A DNA stretch of 64,000 nt from contig CP110972.1 in NCBI GenBank assembly GCA_028869255.1, positions 6,548,001 to 6,612,000 on the forward strand, read 5' to 3'. This document shows positions 39,102 to 48,708 of this stretch, in pieces (the stretch's first letter is position 1; the number at the start of each line of letters is the position of its first letter). The notes below the pieces were generated by a model. The model was not told the origin of the DNA and searched no databases. It saw nothing but the letters and a program-made list of their open reading frames with translations. A program made the position numbers and the translations under genes. This DNA comes from Pseudomonas poae. GTDB taxonomy: Bacteria > Pseudomonadota > Gammaproteobacteria > Pseudomonadales > Pseudomonadaceae.

Positions 39102-39596
39102 ATGACGAACAAAGACGTAAGCAAAGTTAAACGCAAAGGCACGTTCAAAAGCGCGCCACTGCCGGTCGAAGCCCACGTTGGCCCGGAACTGGCCGGTGAA
39201 GAGCTGGTAAAAGTTGCCGTTGCTGCGCTGGAAGACGTGAAGGCCCAGGACATCCAGGTCCTGGACGTACGCGACAAGCAGAGCATCACCGACTTCATGA
39301 TCATCGCCACCGGTACCTCCAACCGCCAGATCGGCGCGATGCTGGACAAGGTTCGCGAAGCCGTCAAAGCCCAGGGCGTGAAGCCACTGGGTGAAGAAGG
39401 CAAGGGCGACAGCGATTGGGTGCTGCTGGACATGGACGACGTGATCGTTCACATGATGACCTCCAACGCCCGCCAGTTCTACGACCTGGAGCGTCTGTGG
39501 AAAGGCGCCGAGCAGAGCCGTGCCGCTGATGGCAAGCACCACAGCCCGGAAGTGGGCCACGCGCACTTCGACAAGCTGAACAAAGACCAGGAATAA
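39102..39596 (+). CDS. rsfS: Ribosomal silencing factor RsfS
   Basis: RsfS (DUF143) binds L14 and blocks subunit joining in poor conditions. The core has ALEDVKAQDIQVLDV, SITDFMIIATGTSNRQI and GDSDWVLLDMDDVIVHMM; a basic N-terminal extension of about 30 residues precedes it. 164 aa. Confidence 0.96.
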   Translation: MTNKDVSKVKRKGTFKSAPLPVEAHVGPELAGEELVKVAVAALEDVKAQDIQVLDVRDKQSITDFMIIATGTSNRQIGAMLDKVREAVKAQGVKPLGEEGKGDSDWVLLDMDDVIVHMMTSNARQFYDLERLWKGAEQSRAADGKHHSPEVGHAHFDKLNKDQE

Positions 39597-39605
39597 GGAA
39601 CGGCT

Positions 39606-40073
39606 GTGCGCCTGCGTCTGATTGCTGTCGGTTCACGCATGCCCAAGTGGGTGGAAGAAGGCTGGCACGAGTATGCCAAGCGTCTGCCCGCTGAGCTTTC
39701 GCTGGAACTGGTAGAGATACCGCTCAACACCCGGGGCAAGAATGCCGACGTGGCGCGCTTTATCCGTCAGGAAGGCGAAGCCATGCTGGCCAAGGTCGGC
39801 CCCAACGAGCGCATCGTCACCCTGGAAGTGCACGGCAAACCCTGGAGCACCGAGCAGTTGGCGGTGGAACTGGATCGCTGGCGCCTGGATTCGCGTACGG
39901 TCAACTTCATGGTCGGCGGCCCCGAAGGGCTGGCGCCGGAAGTCTGTGCGCGAGCAGATCAGCGTTGGTCGTTGTCGGCGCTGACGTTGCCGCACCCGTT
40001 GGTACGGATTCTGATCGGTGAACAGCTGTATCGCGCCTGGACAGTTCTGTCCGGGCACCCTTACCACAAATAA
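39606..40073 (+). CDS. rlmH: 23S rRNA (pseudouridine1915-N3) methyltransferase
   Basis: A 155-aa SPOUT methyltransferase for helix 69 of 23S rRNA. Typical [27 protein letters not shown] and [19 protein letters not shown]. Start GTG 39606, 9 bp after rsfS. Confidence 0.97.
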
Positions 40074-40088
40074 TCTGCGCCCCTCCCG

Positions 40089-41990
40089 ATGACCCAGCCG
40101 ATCCGCATCAAGGACCACGAGAAAGACGCACGTCTTGTACGCGCTCGCGTGGTATTTGGTGCGTTTCTGGTGGTCGGGTTGATCGGCGTGCTGATTGCGC
40201 GCCTGTATTTCCTGCAGGTGATCCAGTACGACTATCACTCCACACTGTCGGAAAACAACCGGGTGCATGTGCAGCCGATTCCACCGACCCGTGGGCTGAT
40301 TTTCGACCGCAATGGCGTGGTGGTGGCGGATAACCGGCCCAGCTTCAGCCTGAGCATGACCCGCGAGCGTTCCGGCGACTGGCAGCAGATCCTCGATGTG
40401 ATCGTCGAAGTGCTGCAGCTGACCCCTGAAGACCGGGTGATCTTCGAAAAGCGCATGAAGCAGGGGCGCCGGCCCTTCGAGCCGGTGCCCATCCTGTTCG
40501 AGCTGACCGAAGAACAGATCGCGCGGATCGCGGTGAACCAGTTCCGTCTGCCGGGTGTGGAAGTGGTGGCGCAGTTGGTGCGCCATTACCCGCAAGGGCC
40601 GCACTTTGCCCACTCTGTCGGCTATATGGGGCGCATCAACGAGAAAGAGCTGAAAAGCCTCGATCCGGTCAACTACAGCGGCACCCACCATATCGGCAAA
40701 ACCGGGATCGAGCGTTTCTACGAGCCCGAACTCCACGGCCAGGTGGGTTACGAAGAGGTCGAGACCAACGCCCGCGGTCGCGTGTTGCGGGTGCTCAAGC
40801 GGACCGACCCGGTGCCTGGCAAAGACATTGTGCTAAGCCTGGACATCAAGTTGCAGGAAGCGGCCGAGATGGCCCTGGGCGGTCGACGTGGCGCTGTAGT
40901 GGCACTGGACCCGAAAACCGGTGAAGTGCTGGCGATGGTCAGCCAGCCGAGTTTCGACCCCAACCTGTTCGTGACCGGGATCAGCTTCAAGGCTTACGCC
41001 GAGCTGCGTGATTCCATCGACCGGCCGCTGTTCAATCGGGTGCTGCGTGGCCTGTATCCGCCGGGGTCGACCATCAAGCCGGCCGTGGCGATTGCCGGCC
41101 TGGACGCGGGCGTGGTCACGGCCTCCAGCCGTGTGTTCGACCCGGGCTACTACATGCTGCCCAACTACGATCACAAATACCGTAACTGGAACCGCACCGG
41201 TGACGGCTATGTCGATTTGGACACCGCGATCATGCGCTCCAACGACACCTATTTTTACGATCTGGCCCATAAGCTTGGTATCGACCGCTTGTCTGCCTAT
41301 ATGGGCAAGTTCGGCCTGGGGCAGAAAGTCTCCCTGGACATGTTCGAAGAATCCCCTGGCCTGATGCCGTCGCGCGAATGGAAGCGTGCGACCCGCCGGC
41401 AGGCGTGGTTCCCGGGCGAAACCCTGATCCTGGGGATTGGCCAGGGTTATATGCAAGCCACGCCATTGCAACTGGCACAGGCCACGGCGTTGGTGGCCAA
41501 CAAAGGTATCTGGAACCGCCCGCACTTGGCCAAGACCGTCGAAGGCGAGCGGCCTGTGGATGAAAACCCGATTCCTGACATTGTGCTGCGCGACCCGTCC
41601 GACTGGACCAAGGTCAATCACGGCATGCAGCAAGTGATGCATGGTGCCCGGGGTACCGCACGCAAGGCGGCGGTCGGCGCGCAATACCGGATTGCCGGCA
41701 AAAGTGGTACGGCCCAGGTGGTCGCGATCAAGCAGGGCGAAAAATACGACCGCTCCAAGGTTCAGGAGCGCCACCGTGACCACGCCTTGTTTGTCGGCTT
41801 TGCCCCGGCTGATGACCCGAAAATCGTGGTCGCGGTGATGGTCGAAAACGGCGAGTCCGGCTCCGGCGTCGCGGCGCCCGTGGTGCGCCAAGTGATGGAC
41901 GCCTGGCTGTTGGCCGACGACGGCAGGCTCAAGCCCGAATATGGCGGCCCCCCTTCAAGCACCACCGAGGTTACGGCCAGTGAAGAGTAA
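40089..41990 (+). CDS. mrdA: Penicillin-binding protein 2 (elongasome transpeptidase)
   Basis: A 633-aa class B PBP with one membrane segment near the N-terminus (FGAFLVVGLIGVLIARLYFL), a dimerisation domain, and the transpeptidase motifs SxxK (Ser327 in PPGSTIKPA), SxN (SNDTYFYDLAHKLG) and KSGTAQV (Lys538). It crosslinks side-wall murein with RodA. It overlaps rodA by 11 bases. Confidence 0.97.
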   Translation: MTQPIRIKDHEKDARLVRARVVFGAFLVVGLIGVLIARLYFLQVIQYDYHSTLSENNRVHVQPIPPTRGLIFDRNGVVVADNRPSFSLSMTRERSGDWQQILDVIVEVLQLTPEDRVIFEKRMKQGRRPFEPVPILFELTEEQIARIAVNQFRLPGVEVVAQLVRHYPQGPHFAHSVGYMGRINEKELKSLDPVNYSGTHHIGKTGIERFYEPELHGQVGYEEVETNARGRVLRVLKRTDPVPGKDIVLSLDIKLQEAAEMALGGRRGAVVALDPKTGEVLAMVSQPSFDPNLFVTGISFKAYAELRDSIDRPLFNRVLRGLYPPGSTIKPAVAIAGLDAGVVTASSRVFDPGYYMLPNYDHKYRNWNRTGDGYVDLDTAIMRSNDTYFYDLAHKLGIDRLSAYMGKFGLGQKVSLDMFEESPGLMPSREWKRATRRQAWFPGETLILGIGQGYMQATPLQLAQATALVANKGIWNRPHLAKTVEGERPVDENPIPDIVLRDPSDWTKVNHGMQQVMHGARGTARKAAVGAQYRIAGKSGTAQVVAIKQGEKYDRSKVQERHRDHALFVGFAPADDPKIVVAVMVENGESGSGVAAPVVRQVMDAWLLADDGRLKPEYGGPPSSTTEVTASEE

Positions 41991-43125
41991 TTTTGACCGC
42001 ATCCTCTCCAGCGAGGATGTGATGCGTCGCCGCGCGACGTTATTGCAGCGCATGCACATTGATGGCCCGTTGCTGATCCTGCTGCTGACCCTGGCGGCCG
42101 GCAGCCTGTTCGTGCTGTATTCGGCCAGCGGCAAGGACTGGGACCTGCTGATCAAGCAGGCGTCCTCGTTCGGCCTGGGCCTGTTGTCGATGGTGGTGAT
42201 CGCCCAGCTGGAGCCGCGTTTCATGGCGCGCTGGGTGCCGCTCGGGTATGTCGCCGGGGTGTTGCTGCTGGTGGTGGTGGACGTGATGGGCCACAACGCC
42301 ATGGGCGCGACCCGCTGGATCAATATTCCGGGGGTGATTCGCTTCCAGCCGTCGGAATTCATGAAGATCCTGATGCCCGCGACCATCGCCTGGTACCTGT
42401 CCAAACGCACCTTGCCGCCGCAGCTCAAGCACGTTGGGATCAGCCTCATATTGATCGGCGTGCCCTTTATCCTGATCGTGCGCCAGCCCGACCTTGGCAC
42501 CTCGCTGCTGATTCTGGCGGGCGGTGCATTCGTGCTGTTTATGGGTGGTTTGCGCTGGCGCTGGATCCTCAGCGTGCTGGCCGCCGCCGTGCCGGTGGCC
42601 GTGGCCATGTGGTTCTTCTTTATGCACGACTACCAGAAGCAACGGATCCTGACCTTCCTCGACCCCGAGAGCGACCCGCTGGGCACCGGCTGGAACATCA
42701 TCCAGTCCAAGGCCGCCATCGGTTCCGGCGGAGTATTTGGTAAGGGCTGGTTACTGGGCACCCAGTCGCACCTGGACTTTTTGCCCGAGAGCCACACCGA
42801 CTTCATTATTGCGGTAATGGGCGAAGAGTTCGGCCTGGTGGGCATTTGCGCGCTGCTGCTGATCTATTTGCTGTTGATTGGTCGCGGCCTGGTGATCACC
42901 GCGCAGGCACAGACGCTGTTCGGCAAATTGCTCGCCGGCAGCCTGACCATGACTTTTTTTGTTTACGTTTTCGTCAACATCGGTATGGTCAGTGGCCTGC
43001 TGCCGGTGGTTGGGGTGCCGTTGCCGTTCATTAGCTACGGCGGAACTTCGCTGGTGACATTGCTGTCAGCGTTTGGGGTTTTGATGTCGATTCATACGCA
43101 TCGCAAATGGATCGCACAGGTTTGA
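41980..43125 (+). CDS. rodA: Rod-shape SEDS glycosyltransferase RodA
   Basis: A 381-aa SEDS polymerase with about ten membrane segments. Signatures: MGATRWINIPGVIRFQPSEF, RQPDLGTSLLIL, PESHTDFIIAVMGEEFGLVG and PLPFISYGGTSLVTLL. It polymerises lipid II with PBP2. The start GTG 41980 (VKSNFDRIL) matches the family; an ATG at 41941 lies deep in mrdA. Confidence 0.95.
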   Translation: MKSNFDRILSSEDVMRRRATLLQRMHIDGPLLILLLTLAAGSLFVLYSASGKDWDLLIKQASSFGLGLLSMVVIAQLEPRFMARWVPLGYVAGVLLLVVVDVMGHNAMGATRWINIPGVIRFQPSEFMKILMPATIAWYLSKRTLPPQLKHVGISLILIGVPFILIVRQPDLGTSLLILAGGAFVLFMGGLRWRWILSVLAAAVPVAVAMWFFFMHDYQKQRILTFLDPESDPLGTGWNIIQSKAAIGSGGVFGKGWLLGTQSHLDFLPESHTDFIIAVMGEEFGLVGICALLLIYLLLIGRGLVITAQAQTLFGKLLAGSLTMTFFVYVFVNIGMVSGLLPVVGVPLPFISYGGTSLVTLLSAFGVLMSIHTHRKWIAQV

Positions 43126-43136
43126 ATAAGGTGAAG

Positions 43137-44153
43137 ATGTCAATGCAAGTAATGCGCGGCTGGGCGACTCGGCACGCGTCCTGGATGGGCCTGATTGGGC
43201 TGCTGGGCGCGACGCAAGAGGCGCAGGCCGGTGACTACGATGGTTCACCCCAGGTCGCCGAATTTGTCGGTGAAATGACCCGCGACTACGGTTTTGCCGG
43301 TGAACAGCTGATGGGCGTGTTCCGCGAAGCCCAGCGCAAGCAGGCGATCCTCGACGCGATCTCGCGCCCCGCCGAGCGCGTCAAACAGTGGAAAGAATAC
43401 CGCCCGATGTTCCTCACCGATGCCCGCGTGGCCCGGGGTGTGGACTTCTGGCGCCAGCACGAAGCCGTGTTGGCCCGCGCCGAGCAGGAATACGGCGTGC
43501 CGGCCCAGGTTATCGTCGCGATCATCGGCATTGAAACCTTTTACGGGCGCAATACCGGCAGTTACCGGGTGATCGACGCCTTGTCGACCCTGGGCTTCGA
43601 TTACCCGCCGCGTGCCGACTTCTTCCGCAAGGAACTGCGCGAATTCCTGTTGCTGGCCCGCGAAGAGCAGGTCGACCCGCTGACCCTCAAGGGGTCCTAC
43701 GCCGGTGCCATGGGCTTGCCGCAATTCATGCCGAGCAGCTTTCGCGCCTATGCAGTGGATTTCGACGGCGACGGCCATATCAATATCTGGAGCAACCCGG
43801 ATGATGCCATCGGCAGCGTAGCCAGTTACTTCAAGCGCCACGGCTGGGTGGCCGGCGAGCCGGTGGTGATTCGCGCCGACGTGACCGGCGATCGCGCCGA
43901 TGAGGGCCTGACCCAAGGCATCGAGCCGGCCAAGACGGTCGGGGAGTTGCGGGCGCTGGGCTGGTCGAGTCAGAATGCGCCACGCGACGATATGCCGGTG
44001 ACGGCGTTCCGTTTGGAAGGCGAAAATGGCCCTGAATACTGGATGGGCCTGAAGAATTTCTACGCAATCACGCGTTATAACCGCAGTGTGATGTACGCCA
44101 TGGCCGTGCATCAGCTGTCAGACATGCTGGTCCAAGCACGGGGCAACAAGTAA
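43137..44153 (+). CDS. mltB: Membrane-bound lytic transglycosylase B
   Basis: A 338-aa GH103 lytic transglycosylase cutting MurNAc-GlcNAc bonds with anhydro products. Catalytic Glu133 lies in AIIGIETFYGRNTG; GAMGLPQFMPSSFRAYAVDFDG is the family block. It has a Sec signal-like start but no clear lipobox, unlike E. coli MltB. It is followed at once by rlpA. Confidence 0.93.
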   Translation: MSMQVMRGWATRHASWMGLIGLLGATQEAQAGDYDGSPQVAEFVGEMTRDYGFAGEQLMGVFREAQRKQAILDAISRPAERVKQWKEYRPMFLTDARVARGVDFWRQHEAVLARAEQEYGVPAQVIVAIIGIETFYGRNTGSYRVIDALSTLGFDYPPRADFFRKELREFLLLAREEQVDPLTLKGSYAGAMGLPQFMPSSFRAYAVDFDGDGHINIWSNPDDAIGSVASYFKRHGWVAGEPVVIRADVTGDRADEGLTQGIEPAKTVGELRALGWSSQNAPRDDMPVTAFRLEGENGPEYWMGLKNFYAITRYNRSVMYAMAVHQLSDMLVQARGNK

Positions 44154-45152
44154 TGCGGGCATCGCCGTTCAATAAACCGCTCAAGCTGGTGGCGTTTGCC
44201 GCGTTGTCCTTGCTGGTTGTCAGTTGCTCCACCAGCCGGGGGCCGGCGCAGAAGTCCGGCGGCACCGCGGTTCGCTCCCAGCCGGGGCTGGACATCAACC
44301 GTGCGCACAAAGACGGCGCGCCATGGTGGGATGTCGACGTGTCGAAAATCCCGGATGCCACGCCCACCCTGCACACCGGTGCCTACAAGGCCAACCCGTA
44401 CACCGTGTTGGGCAAGACCTACTTCCCGCTGCAGGAATCCAAGACCTACGTGCAATCGGGCACGGCGTCCTGAGTACGGCACCAAGTTCCATGGCCAGAA
44501 CACCGCCAACGGCGAAGTGTATGACCTGTACGGCATGAGCGCGGCCCACAAGACCTTGCCGCTGCCCAGCTATGTGCGCGTGACCAACCTGGACAACAAT
44601 CGCACGGTGATCCTGCGGGTCAATGACCGTGGGCCGTTCTATTCGGATCGCATCATCGACTTGTCCTACGCGGCCGCGAAGAAGCTCGGCTATGCCGAAA
44701 CCGGCACTGCGCGGGTCAAGGTCGAAGGCATCGACCCGGCGCAGTACTGGGCTCAGCGTGGCAAACCGGCGCCGTTGATGCTTAACGAGCCGCAAACACC
44801 GCAGCCGCAAGTGACCGCGTCGGCCGGCAAGATCGAGCAGTGGACGCCACCACCGGCGCAGCACGCACCGGACACCGTGGTGGTGCCGCACGCAGCGCCT
44901 GGCGCCTCTACAGTGGGCGGGCAATACCTGCAGGTGGGCGCTTTCGCCAACCCGGACGCGGCAGAACTGTTAAGGTCCAAGCTCAGCAGCATGGTCAGCG
45001 CGCCGGTCTTCATCAGCTCCATCGTGCGTAACCAGCAAACCCTGCACCGCGTGCGAATGGGCCCGATCGGTTCGCCGAGCGAGGTTGCGCAAGTGCAGAA
45101 CAGCGTGCGCCTGGCCAACCTGGGGCAACCCAGCGTGGTCACCGCCGAATAA
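44153..45152 (+). CDS. rlpA: Septal lytic transglycosylase RlpA, with an apparent 1-base insertion near codon 107
   Basis: A lipoprotein (LLVVSC) that cleaves denuded glycan strands. The double-psi barrel has YGTKFHGQNTANGEVYD and VNDRGPFYSDRIIDLSYAAA; a SPOR domain closes the protein (YLQVGAFANPDAAELL...RVRMGPIGSPSEV). Frame one ends at TGA 44471-44473 after SGTAS; removing the A at 44473 gives SWYGTKFHG and a 332-aa protein of normal build. Unlike most breaks in the window this is an insertion and lies outside a homopolymer. If real, the truncated lipoprotein would lack all catalytic parts. Confidence 0.88.
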
Positions 45153-45171
45153 TAAAGGATTGATGGTTCAG

Positions 45172-45185
45172 GCCCGCATGCGGGC
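45172..45185. repeat. Perfect 14-bp palindrome before dacA
   Basis: GCCCGCATGCGGGC in the 180-bp rlpA-dacA gap, without a T tract, so not an obvious terminator. A second small hairpin, TTGCCC-GCGA-GGGCAA, is at 45290-45305, just before the dacA ribosome binding region. Confidence 0.5.
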
Positions 45186-45332
45186 GTGGGCCGTGGTTGT
45201 TGGCTCGTTGAACAATAAAAACCCAGGGGCAAGGGGTGAGCGGGCAACCGAACACGTGACAGTCTGGTAGCGGGCTGTCTGAATAAGTTTTGCCCGCGAG
45301 GGCAAGTTTCCATAAGCAATTTCGAGAGACGG

Positions 45333-46490
45333 ATGAACATCACCACCTTAGCCAAACGCACGTGCCTGCTTCTTTCGCTGATCATCACCCCGGCCGCCTG
45401 GGCGGTTGAAATGGTGCCGGCTTCCCCGCAACTGGCTGCCAAGGCCTGGGTCCTCATGGATGCCGCCAGCGGCAACGTGCTGGTCGAGAACAACGGTGAC
45501 CAGCGCCTGCCACCGGCCAGCCTGACCAAACTGATGACGGCCTACATCGCGACCCTGGAAATCCGTCGCGGCCAGATCGGCGAAAACGACCCGGTCACCG
45601 TCAGCGAAAACGCCTGGCGTACCGGCGGTTCGCGCATGTTCATCAAGGTCGGTTCGCAAGTGACCGTGAGCGACCTGCTGCACGGCATCATCATCCAGTC
45701 CGGCAACGACGCCAGCGTGGCGCTGTCCGAGCACATCGCCGGCAGCGAAGATGCGTTCGCCGACATGATGAACAAAACCGTTGCCGACCTGGGCATGACC
45801 AACAGCCACTTCATGAACCCGACCGGCCTGCCAAACCCTGAGCACTACTCGTCGGCTCATGACATGGCGATCCTGGCGCGCGCGATCATCCGCGTTGACC
45901 CGGTGCACTACGCGATCTACTCCCAGAAGGAGTTCTTCTGGAACAACATCAAGCAGCCTAACCGTAACCTGTTGCTGTGGCGCGACAAGACCGTCGACGG
46001 TCTGAAAACCGGCCACACCGAAGAAGCCGGCTACTGCATGGTGTCGTCCGCCGTACGTGATGGCCAGCGCCTGATTGCCGTGGTTTTCGGCACCAACAGC
46101 GAGCAGGCCCGTGCGGCCGAGACGCAAAAACTGCTGACCTACGGTTTCCGCTTCTTCGAAACCCAGACCTTCTATCAGAAGGGTGCCGAGCTGGCGACTG
46201 CGCCGGTGTGGAAAGGCGCAACCTCGCAAGTCAAGGCCGGCCTGGCTGAAGACCTGACCCTGACCATGCCTAAAGGCCAGCTGAAAAAGCTCGCTGCCAG
46301 CATGACCATGAACCCGCAACTGGTTGCACCTATCGCCAAGGGCGACGTGATCGGTAAAGTCGAAGTGAAACTGGACGACAAGGTGGTGCACAGCGCCGAC
46401 CTGATCGCGCTGGACGCCGTCGACGAAGGTGGTATCTTCCGCCGCGTGTGGGATAGCATCCGTCTATTCTTCTACAGCTTGTTCAACTGA
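45333..46490 (+). CDS. dacA: D-alanyl-D-alanine carboxypeptidase (PBP5/6 type)
   Basis: A 385-aa low-molecular-weight PBP that trims pentapeptides. A signal peptide precedes the catalytic SLTK (Ser63, Lys66), SGN (QSGNDASVALSEH) and KTG (Lys225, GLKTGHTEEAGYC) motifs; the C-terminal domain ends in an amphipathic anchor FRRVWDSIRLFFYSLF. It lies between rlpA and ybeD-lipB. Confidence 0.97.
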   Translation: MNITTLAKRTCLLLSLIITPAAWAVEMVPASPQLAAKAWVLMDAASGNVLVENNGDQRLPPASLTKLMTAYIATLEIRRGQIGENDPVTVSENAWRTGGSRMFIKVGSQVTVSDLLHGIIIQSGNDASVALSEHIAGSEDAFADMMNKTVADLGMTNSHFMNPTGLPNPEHYSSAHDMAILARAIIRVDPVHYAIYSQKEFFWNNIKQPNRNLLLWRDKTVDGLKTGHTEEAGYCMVSSAVRDGQRLIAVVFGTNSEQARAAETQKLLTYGFRFFETQTFYQKGAELATAPVWKGATSQVKAGLAEDLTLTMPKGQLKKLAASMTMNPQLVAPIAKGDVIGKVEVKLDDKVVHSADLIALDAVDEGGIFRRVWDSIRLFFYSLFN

Positions 46491-46504
46491 TAGTGTGCAC
46501 CTGC

Positions 46505-46535
46505 AAAGCCCCGCGTTGATCCGACGCGGGGCTTT
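46505..46535 (+). terminator. Terminator after dacA
   Basis: AAAGCCCCGCGT and ACGCGGGGCTTT form a 12-bp stem with a 7-base loop, ending in TTT, 15 bp after the dacA stop. Confidence 0.75.
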
Positions 46536-46574
46536 GCCCGTCGCCACGGCTTACGCTTACGAGGCCGTTACGCC

Positions 46575-46856
46575 ATGACCGATAAAGAAGTAGAAGTAAA
46601 GGCGCCAAAGATCGAATTCCCAGTGACGGATTATCCCGTCAAGGTGATCAGCGATACCGGCGTGGGCCGCAAGGACAAGATTCTCGAAATCGTGCGCAAA
46701 TACGCGACGATCAACGACAACCGCGTGGATGAGCGTCAAAGCTCCACCGGCAAATACACCACGATCCAGTTGCACATCGTTGCGACGGATCAGGACCAGC
46801 TCTACAACATCAACAGTGAACTGCGGGCCACCGGCTTCGTGCACATGGTGCTGTGA
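46575..46856 (+). CDS. ybeD: DUF493 protein, YbeD family
   Basis: A 93-aa ACT-like-fold protein ([18 protein letters not shown], then a betaalphabeta pattern to GFVHMVL). It is usually found between dacA and lipB, as here. A regulatory role linked to lipoate genes has been suggested from position only. Confidence 0.93.
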   Translation: MTDKEVEVKAPKIEFPVTDYPVKVISDTGVGRKDKILEIVRKYATINDNRVDERQSSTGKYTTIQLHIVATDQDQLYNINSELRATGFVHMVL

Positions 46857-47503
46857 TGTCTGAGGTCCTGGGCTTTCGCGAGCTCGGCCAGATGGCCTAT
46901 GAGCCCGTCTGGCATGCCATGCAGCGGTTCACCAATGAACGTGGCAACTCGGCCCCGGATGAAATCTGGCTGGTGGAACACCCGCCGGTCTTCACCCAGG
47001 GCCAGGCCGGCAAGGCTGAACATCTGCTGCTGCCGGGGGATATTCCGGTGGTGCAGGTCGACCGAGGTGGCCAAGTGACTTACCATGGCCCCGGTCAACT
47101 GGTGGCTTACTTGCTGCTGGATGTACGCAAGCTTGGGTTTGGCGTACGCGACCTGGTGAGCCGCATGGAGGCTTGCCTGATCGAGCTGTTGGCCAGTTAC
47201 GGCGTGAGCGCCGCGGCCATGCCCGATGCACCCGGTGTGTATGTGGACGGCGCGAAAATCGCGTCCCTCGGCTTACGGATTCGCCACGGTTGCTCCTTTC
47301 ATGGCCTGGCCTTGAACGTAGACATGGACCTGGCGCCGTTCCGACGGATCAACCCCTGTGGTTACGCCGGGTTGGCGATGACCCAACTGAGCGACCACGC
47401 CACACCGATTAAATTTGCCGAGGTAAGTGCCCGGCTGCGTGCGCAGCTCGTCAAACACCTCGACTATGCTGAGCAGACGACCCTTACGGGCGGAATCGAC
47501 TGA
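46856..47503 (+). CDS. lipB: Octanoyl-[acyl carrier protein]:protein N-octanoyltransferase
   Basis: LipB moves octanoate from ACP to lipoyl domains. 215 aa; [21 protein letters not shown] is the family signature and the acyl-accepting Cys is in [14 protein letters not shown]. Start ATG 46856 overlaps the ybeD stop. Confidence 0.96.
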   Translation: MSEVLGFRELGQMAYEPVWHAMQRFTNERGNSAPDEIWLVEHPPVFTQGQAGKAEHLLLPGDIPVVQVDRGGQVTYHGPGQLVAYLLLDVRKLGFGVRDLVSRMEACLIELLASYGVSAAAMPDAPGVYVDGAKIASLGLRIRHGCSFHGLALNVDMDLAPFRRINPCGYAGLAMTQLSDHATPIKFAEVSARLRAQLVKHLDYAEQTTLTGGID

Positions 47504-47505
47504 TT

Positions 47506-48531
47506 ATGACTACTGATGCAGTGCAAACCATGATCCCGACGCTGGACATCACCGAGCGTCCGGCCCCGGCCCCGCGTGCCAAGGTGGAAGCCGGCGTCAA
47601 GCTGCGCGGCGCCGAGAAGGTTGCACGCATCCCGGTCAAGATCATCCCGACCACCGAACTGCCGAAAAAGCCTGACTGGATCCGCGTGCGCATTCCGGTT
47701 TCGCCGGAAGTCGACCGTATCAAGGCCCTGCTGCGCAAACACAAGCTGCACAGCGTGTGCGAAGAAGCCTCCTGCCCGAACCTGGGCGAGTGCTTCTCCG
47801 GCGGCACCGCGACCTTCATGATCATGGGTGACATCTGCACCCGTCGTTGCCCATTCTGCGACGTTGGCCACGGCCGGCCGAAGCCACTGGATGTCAACGA
47901 GCCGGAAAGTCTGGCCATCGCCATCGCCGACCTGAAACTCAAATACGTAGTGATTACCTCGGTAGACCGCGACGACCTGCGCGACGGCGGTGCCCAGCAC
48001 TTTGCCGACTGCATCCGCGAGATCCGCAAACTGTCGCCGAATGTGATGCTTGAAACCCTGGTCCCGGACTACCGTGGCCGTATGGACGTGGCGCTGGAAA
48101 TCACCGCCGCCGAGCCGCCGGATGTGTTCAACCACAACCTGGAAACCGTGCCGCGCCTGTACAAGGCGGCGCGCCCGGGTTCGGACTACCAGTGGTCGCT
48201 GACCCTGCTGCAGAAATTCAAGCAGATGATGCCGCACATTCCGACCAAATCCGGCCTGATGCTGGGCTTGGGCGAAACCGACGAAGAAGTGATCGAAGTC
48301 ATGAAGCGCATGCGCGAACACGACATCGACATGCTGACCCTGGGCCAGTACCTGCAGCCGTCCCGCAGCCATTTGCCGGTGCAGCGTTTCGTGCACCCGG
48401 ACACCTTCGCCTGGTTCGCCGAAGAAGGCTACAAGATGGGCTTCAAGAACGTGGCGTCGGGCCCGCTGGTACGTTCTTCGTATCACGCCGACGAACAGGC
48501 CAAGCTGGTCAAGGCAAGCCTGGTTTCGTAA
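47506..48531 (+). CDS. lipA: Lipoyl synthase (radical SAM)
   Basis: LipA inserts two sulfurs into octanoyl domains. The 341-aa protein has the auxiliary cluster motif [12 protein letters not shown] and the radical-SAM motif CTRRCPFC, and [11 protein letters not shown]. It follows lipB by two bases, completing lipoate synthesis. Confidence 0.97.
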   Translation: MTTDAVQTMIPTLDITERPAPAPRAKVEAGVKLRGAEKVARIPVKIIPTTELPKKPDWIRVRIPVSPEVDRIKALLRKHKLHSVCEEASCPNLGECFSGGTATFMIMGDICTRRCPFCDVGHGRPKPLDVNEPESLAIAIADLKLKYVVITSVDRDDLRDGGAQHFADCIREIRKLSPNVMLETLVPDYRGRMDVALEITAAEPPDVFNHNLETVPRLYKAARPGSDYQWSLTLLQKFKQMMPHIPTKSGLMLGLGETDEEVIEVMKRMREHDIDMLTLGQYLQPSRSHLPVQRFVHPDTFAWFAEEGYKMGFKNVASGPLVRSSYHADEQAKLVKASLVS

Positions 48532-48558
48532 TAAATCTGCGTAACACTGCAGATCCAA

Positions 48559-48676
48559 TGTGGGAGCTGGCTTGTGTGGGAGCTGGCTTGCCTGCGATGC
48601 AGACGCCTCGGTTTTCAGCCAAACCGAGGTGATGCTATCGCAGGCAAGCCAGCTCCCACAGGGTCCAGCTCCCACA
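48559..48676. repeat. Nested REP inverted pair
   Basis: A full REP pair with an additional outer fragment (TGTGGGAGCTGGCTTG repeated on the left, CCAGCTCCCACA on the right), giving a double-layered palindrome between lipA and ldcA. See findings. Confidence 0.85.
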
Positions 48677-48708
48677 TTTCGTTCCGCGTGATACAGGGAG
48701 ACCCATGG

